Assembly: GCA_021797025.1 (NCBI GenBank)
Contig: JAKAAK010000134.1
Coordinates: 1 to 8,608 of the forward strand
Direction of reading: 5' to 3'
DNA from: Thermoplasmata archaeon
GTDB taxonomy: Archaea; Thermoplasmatota; Thermoplasmata; Thermoplasmatales; Thermoplasmataceae
DNA: 8,608 nucleotides
The translations under genes and the position numbers were made by a program. This document shows, piece after piece, positions 6,758-8,608 of the stretch (the stretch's first letter is position 1; the number at the start of each line of letters is the position of its first letter). Under the pieces are notes generated by a model. It saw nothing but the letters and a program-made list of their open reading frames with translations, searched no databases and had not been told where the DNA came from.

Positions 6758-7333
6758 ATGAACGAAATATCTGTTGGCCTTAAAATTATGTTTTACCTTT
6801 CTAATATGCTCCCTGCATTTATAGGGGCTGTTATAATTTACAGTCCGTATTATAATAATAATTGCTATTCACTTGATAAATGGATTTTTATTTCAACTGT
6901 TTCTATTGCCGTAATTTCATTAATAGGATTGTTTCTCTGGATAAAATATCTTCATAGCCTCGATAAAGAAGAACTAGGGGGAAAAAAGAAAATAGTACAA
7001 TCAAATGAAATATCGAGTTTGATTTCCAACTACATAATTGCTTATATTGCATCAATAATTTCTATATCGGTTGTTGGAGGAGTAAGAGGATTTGCATTAC
7101 TTATATTTCTTATCGTCGTGTTTGGTCTTTATGCATTCGGATGGAACGCAATGCTGTTTAATCCATTTTTAATGCTCAAGGATTACAGAATATATTGGAT
7201 GAAGCTGGATGATGGCAGTATCGGGTATCTTATTCTTAAGCTAACTGGTGGGCCAATTAAAGAGTTGGATGGGCATAGTTACAATACAATAAAAATTGCC
7301 GATTATCTCTACTATTTAAATGATAAAAATTAA
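6758..7333 (+). CDS. Four-helix membrane protein, KwaA-like (Kiwa defence)
   Basis: Predicted inner membrane protein of 191 residues from ATG 6758, chosen for the Shine-Dalgarno AGGTGA at 6745-6750; the longer frame from 6668 (221 residues) is less likely. Counting from 6758, hydrophobic helices lie at about 8-29, 42-64, 88-107 and 110-130, in two pairs separated by a charged loop (KEELGGKKK near 70-78). A soluble C-terminal tail of about 55 residues starts with NPFLMLKDYRIYWMKL. The four-helix layout, size and NP-x-L-x-x-x-x-YRxY start of the tail resemble KwaA, the membrane sensor of the Kiwa anti-phage system. The opposing neighbour looks like the KwaB family (DUF4868), which strengthens the idea. 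The two genes end tail-to-tail with stops overlapping in TTAA (7330-7333). The homology is from memory of the family, so an unrelated four-helix protein remains possible. Confidence 0.55.
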   Translation: MNEISVGLKIMFYLSNMLPAFIGAVIIYSPYYNNNCYSLDKWIFISTVSIAVISLIGLFLWIKYLHSLDKEELGGKKKIVQSNEISSLISNYIIAYIASIISISVVGGVRGFALLIFLIVVFGLYAFGWNAMLFNPFLMLKDYRIYWMKLDDGSIGYLILKLTGGPIKELDGHSYNTIKIADYLYYLNDKN

Positions 7334-8433
7334 ATTTCTGAGGAGGCTTCTATATTTCGAAGACGCCTATCTGAAACTAATAACCCCATTTTCTTTGATA
7401 TGTAAGAAAGAACAAGTCCTGCATTATTCTCATTGCATATTATTCTACCATCATCTGACACGTCGAATAAATTTTCGCTTTTTGTATACGGCTTTATAAA
7501 TTCTATATCTGATTTTATTTTATCTGGACTATCTATCTTTGCACCTGCCCCAACGAAATAGGAAAGGTCTCGTACATAATTGTGATCCCTTTCTGAATAT
7601 GTAATTAGAGCTTCGGAATTAATTATACTATTCTTCTCCATTTCGTCCTGATTGCTGCGAATCAATTTTTTTAATTCTTCAATTGGCTCAAACATATACT
7701 GGAAATAGGTTAAATTGAAGACAAAAAGTTCATCACCGCAGACAGCACAATCAAATTTATCAGGTTCCAGTATTAGTATATCTTGGCTTATTCTTTCAGC
7801 TTTGGATAACTTATCCAGATTTAGGATGATTTTCCTTTTATTGTTTGATAATGTATTTTTAAGGTTTACAAGGTTGATAAAGACTAAACTTTCCTGTGTA
7901 CCATCAATAACTTTTTTAAATTCCAATGCAATTGATGTTCCATCCCTAATTTTCCTTTTTCCTTTATCAATAGATATAAGATTTTTCTTATCCCGACTAG
8001 TTGATGAATTAAAAGATTTAAGATACTTTTCCATTAAGGGGTAAGACCATTCTTTTTTGTAACCATAAGTTCTCTGAAAAAGTTTTTTATTGACTTCAAA
8101 TTCAACTTCACTATATTTATTTCTAAACTGCTTCTCTAACTTTTCTAATATTAATTCAGCAATATTAATAGATAATTCTCCTGAAAAAGTAAATTCAGTA
8201 GCATTATAATCAAAATCCTCACTTTCATCTGCAGAATTTACATTGCTTCCTTTCTTATCCTCATCCTCGGCAGATTTTTTAATTTTAAGCTTCCATACAA
8301 GGTGACCCAGAACCTTTATATTAGGGCTTTCCTTATTTGTCTTGCCTTCCTTTATAAACTCTTTTAAAAAGTTAGTTAGCACAGCTATTTGTTTTCCTTT
8401 GTCATTTTCATTCACTATATGATCTTCAGTCAT
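7330..8433 (-). CDS. DUF4868-like protein, KwaB-like (Kiwa defence)
   Basis: A soluble cytoplasmic protein of 367 residues with no membrane helices. Residues 1-75 are charged and low in complexity (KKSAEDEDKKGSNVNSADE near 52-70), a likely flexible linker. The central part (about 165-255) ends in ILEPDKFDCAVCGDELFVFN (221-240) followed by YFQYMFEPIEE (243-253). This alternates D-x-FD with a short strand and an aromatic F-x-x-x-F helix, the pattern I associate with DUF4868, the family of KwaB. KwaB acts with membrane protein KwaA and binds DNA in the Kiwa system. Here the KwaA-like gene faces it convergently, where known Kiwa genes are co-directional. The start ATG 8433 is backed by GGAGTGA (8439-8445). 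It lies 22 bases after the zinc-ribbon gene, with which it could be co-transcribed. Assignment to DUF4868 is moderate. Confidence 0.55.
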   Translation of the reverse strand: MTEDHIVNENDKGKQIAVLTNFLKEFIKEGKTNKESPNIKVLGHLVWKLKIKKSAEDEDKKGSNVNSADESEDFDYNATEFTFSGELSINIAELILEKLEKQFRNKYSEVEFEVNKKLFQRTYGYKKEWSYPLMEKYLKSFNSSTSRDKKNLISIDKGKRKIRDGTSIALEFKKVIDGTQESLVFINLVNLKNTLSNNKRKIILNLDKLSKAERISQDILILEPDKFDCAVCGDELFVFNLTYFQYMFEPIEELKKLIRSNQDEMEKNSIINSEALITYSERDHNYVRDLSYFVGAGAKIDSPDKIKSDIEFIKPYTKSENLFDVSDDGRIICNENNAGLVLSYISKKMGLLVSDRRLRNIEASSEI

Positions 8434-8438
8434 TTATT

Positions 8439-8445
8439 TCACTCC
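8439..8445 (-). promoter_or_regulatory. Shine-Dalgarno site of the DUF4868-like gene
   Basis: The minus strand reads GGAGTGA, 5 bases before ATG 8433. It is the strongest ribosome binding site in the window and suggests a leadered message, possibly continuing from the zinc-ribbon gene upstream. Confidence 0.65.
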
Positions 8446-8455
8446 TCTATTTTAT

Positions 8456-8608
8456 TTATTCCAGCTTCGCCCCGCACTCCATGCAATACTTTGCGTTTTC
8501 AGGATTCTCATAGCCGCAGACAGGGCATATTTTTATTCTCCCCTTGTACTGGGTCATCATCTTCTGCACTTCTGGATAACCCCAGGCCTCACGGACATGC
8601 CAGCATTC
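8456..8608 (-). CDS. C-terminal zinc ribbon of a protein starting outside the window
   Basis: A minus-strand frame is open from the window edge for 50 codons and stops at TAA (8456-8458). It ends in a zinc ribbon, [18 protein letters not shown], with spacing CX2C-X10-CX2C (cysteines 28, 31, 42 and 45 of the visible part), then GAKLE and stop. The domain would bind one zinc ion. The preceding residues ([17 protein letters not shown]) are helical and not diagnostic. Archaeal proteins of many kinds, including some tyrosine recombinases, end in such a ribbon, so the parent family cannot be named. The segment is about half G+C, far above the adjoining gene, so it probably belongs to the host backbone or to a different source. 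It was found only by translating to the window edge, because no start codon for it is inside. Confidence 0.75.
   Translation of the reverse strand, partial: ECWHVREAWGYPEVQKMMTQYKGRIKICPVCGYENPENAKYCMECGAKLE

Noticed and set aside
1..8608. CRISPR array, tRNA or rRNA genes
   Set aside because: No regularly spaced repeats and no tRNA cloverleaf or rRNA-like segment were recognised by eye on either strand.

Overview
The window looks like an accessory, defence-type region of an AT-rich archaeon. Signals for this are TATA-like boxes centred about 27 nt upstream of start codons (leaderless genes) next to Shine-Dalgarno-led genes, AGG/AGA arginine codons, and an archaeal-style spore-photolyase-like radical SAM protein. 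The low G+C and gene style suggest Thermoplasmatales (Ferroplasma, Acidiplasma, Picrophilus or Cuniculiplasma relatives), but that placement is an inference. Composition is uneven: 361-420 in the first gene has 30 G/C in 60 bases and 8461-8520 in the last gene has 32 in 60, while 5041-5100 inside the island has 6 in 60. The two edge genes look like host backbone and everything between them like transferred DNA.

Layout. (1) At the left edge is the 3' part of a radical SAM gene of the SplB-like COG1533 type; its frame is open to the window edge, so its true start lies outside. (2) Abutting it tail-to-tail is a tcmP-like gene (three-Cys-motif partner, methyltransferase-like fold) on the minus strand, cut in two by a complete IS4-type insertion sequence at 1090-2416. 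I can define this element to the base: 17-bp perfect terminal inverted repeats, a 7-bp target duplication (TATATAA), and an intact DDE/YREK transposase. Removing the element and one target copy restores one open frame of 319 codons. (3) Divergent from tcmP is a 1129-residue single-chain Type IIG-like restriction-modification enzyme with PD-(D/E)XK nuclease, N6-adenine methylase and specificity regions. (4) After it come a four-helix membrane protein (plus strand) and a DUF4868-like protein (minus strand), meeting tail-to-tail with a 4-base overlap. Together they resemble KwaA and KwaB of the Kiwa anti-phage system, but in convergent rather than operon order. (5) At the right edge is the C-terminal zinc ribbon of a minus-strand gene whose body lies outside the window.

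How the parts may work together. The restriction-modification enzyme would modify and cut DNA. The KwaA/KwaB-like pair would be a membrane-linked second layer. TcmP is of unknown role but is methyltransferase-like, and appears recently inactivated or truncated by the insertion sequence. The most interesting points are the insertion-split tcmP and the convergent Kiwa-like pair in an archaeal island.
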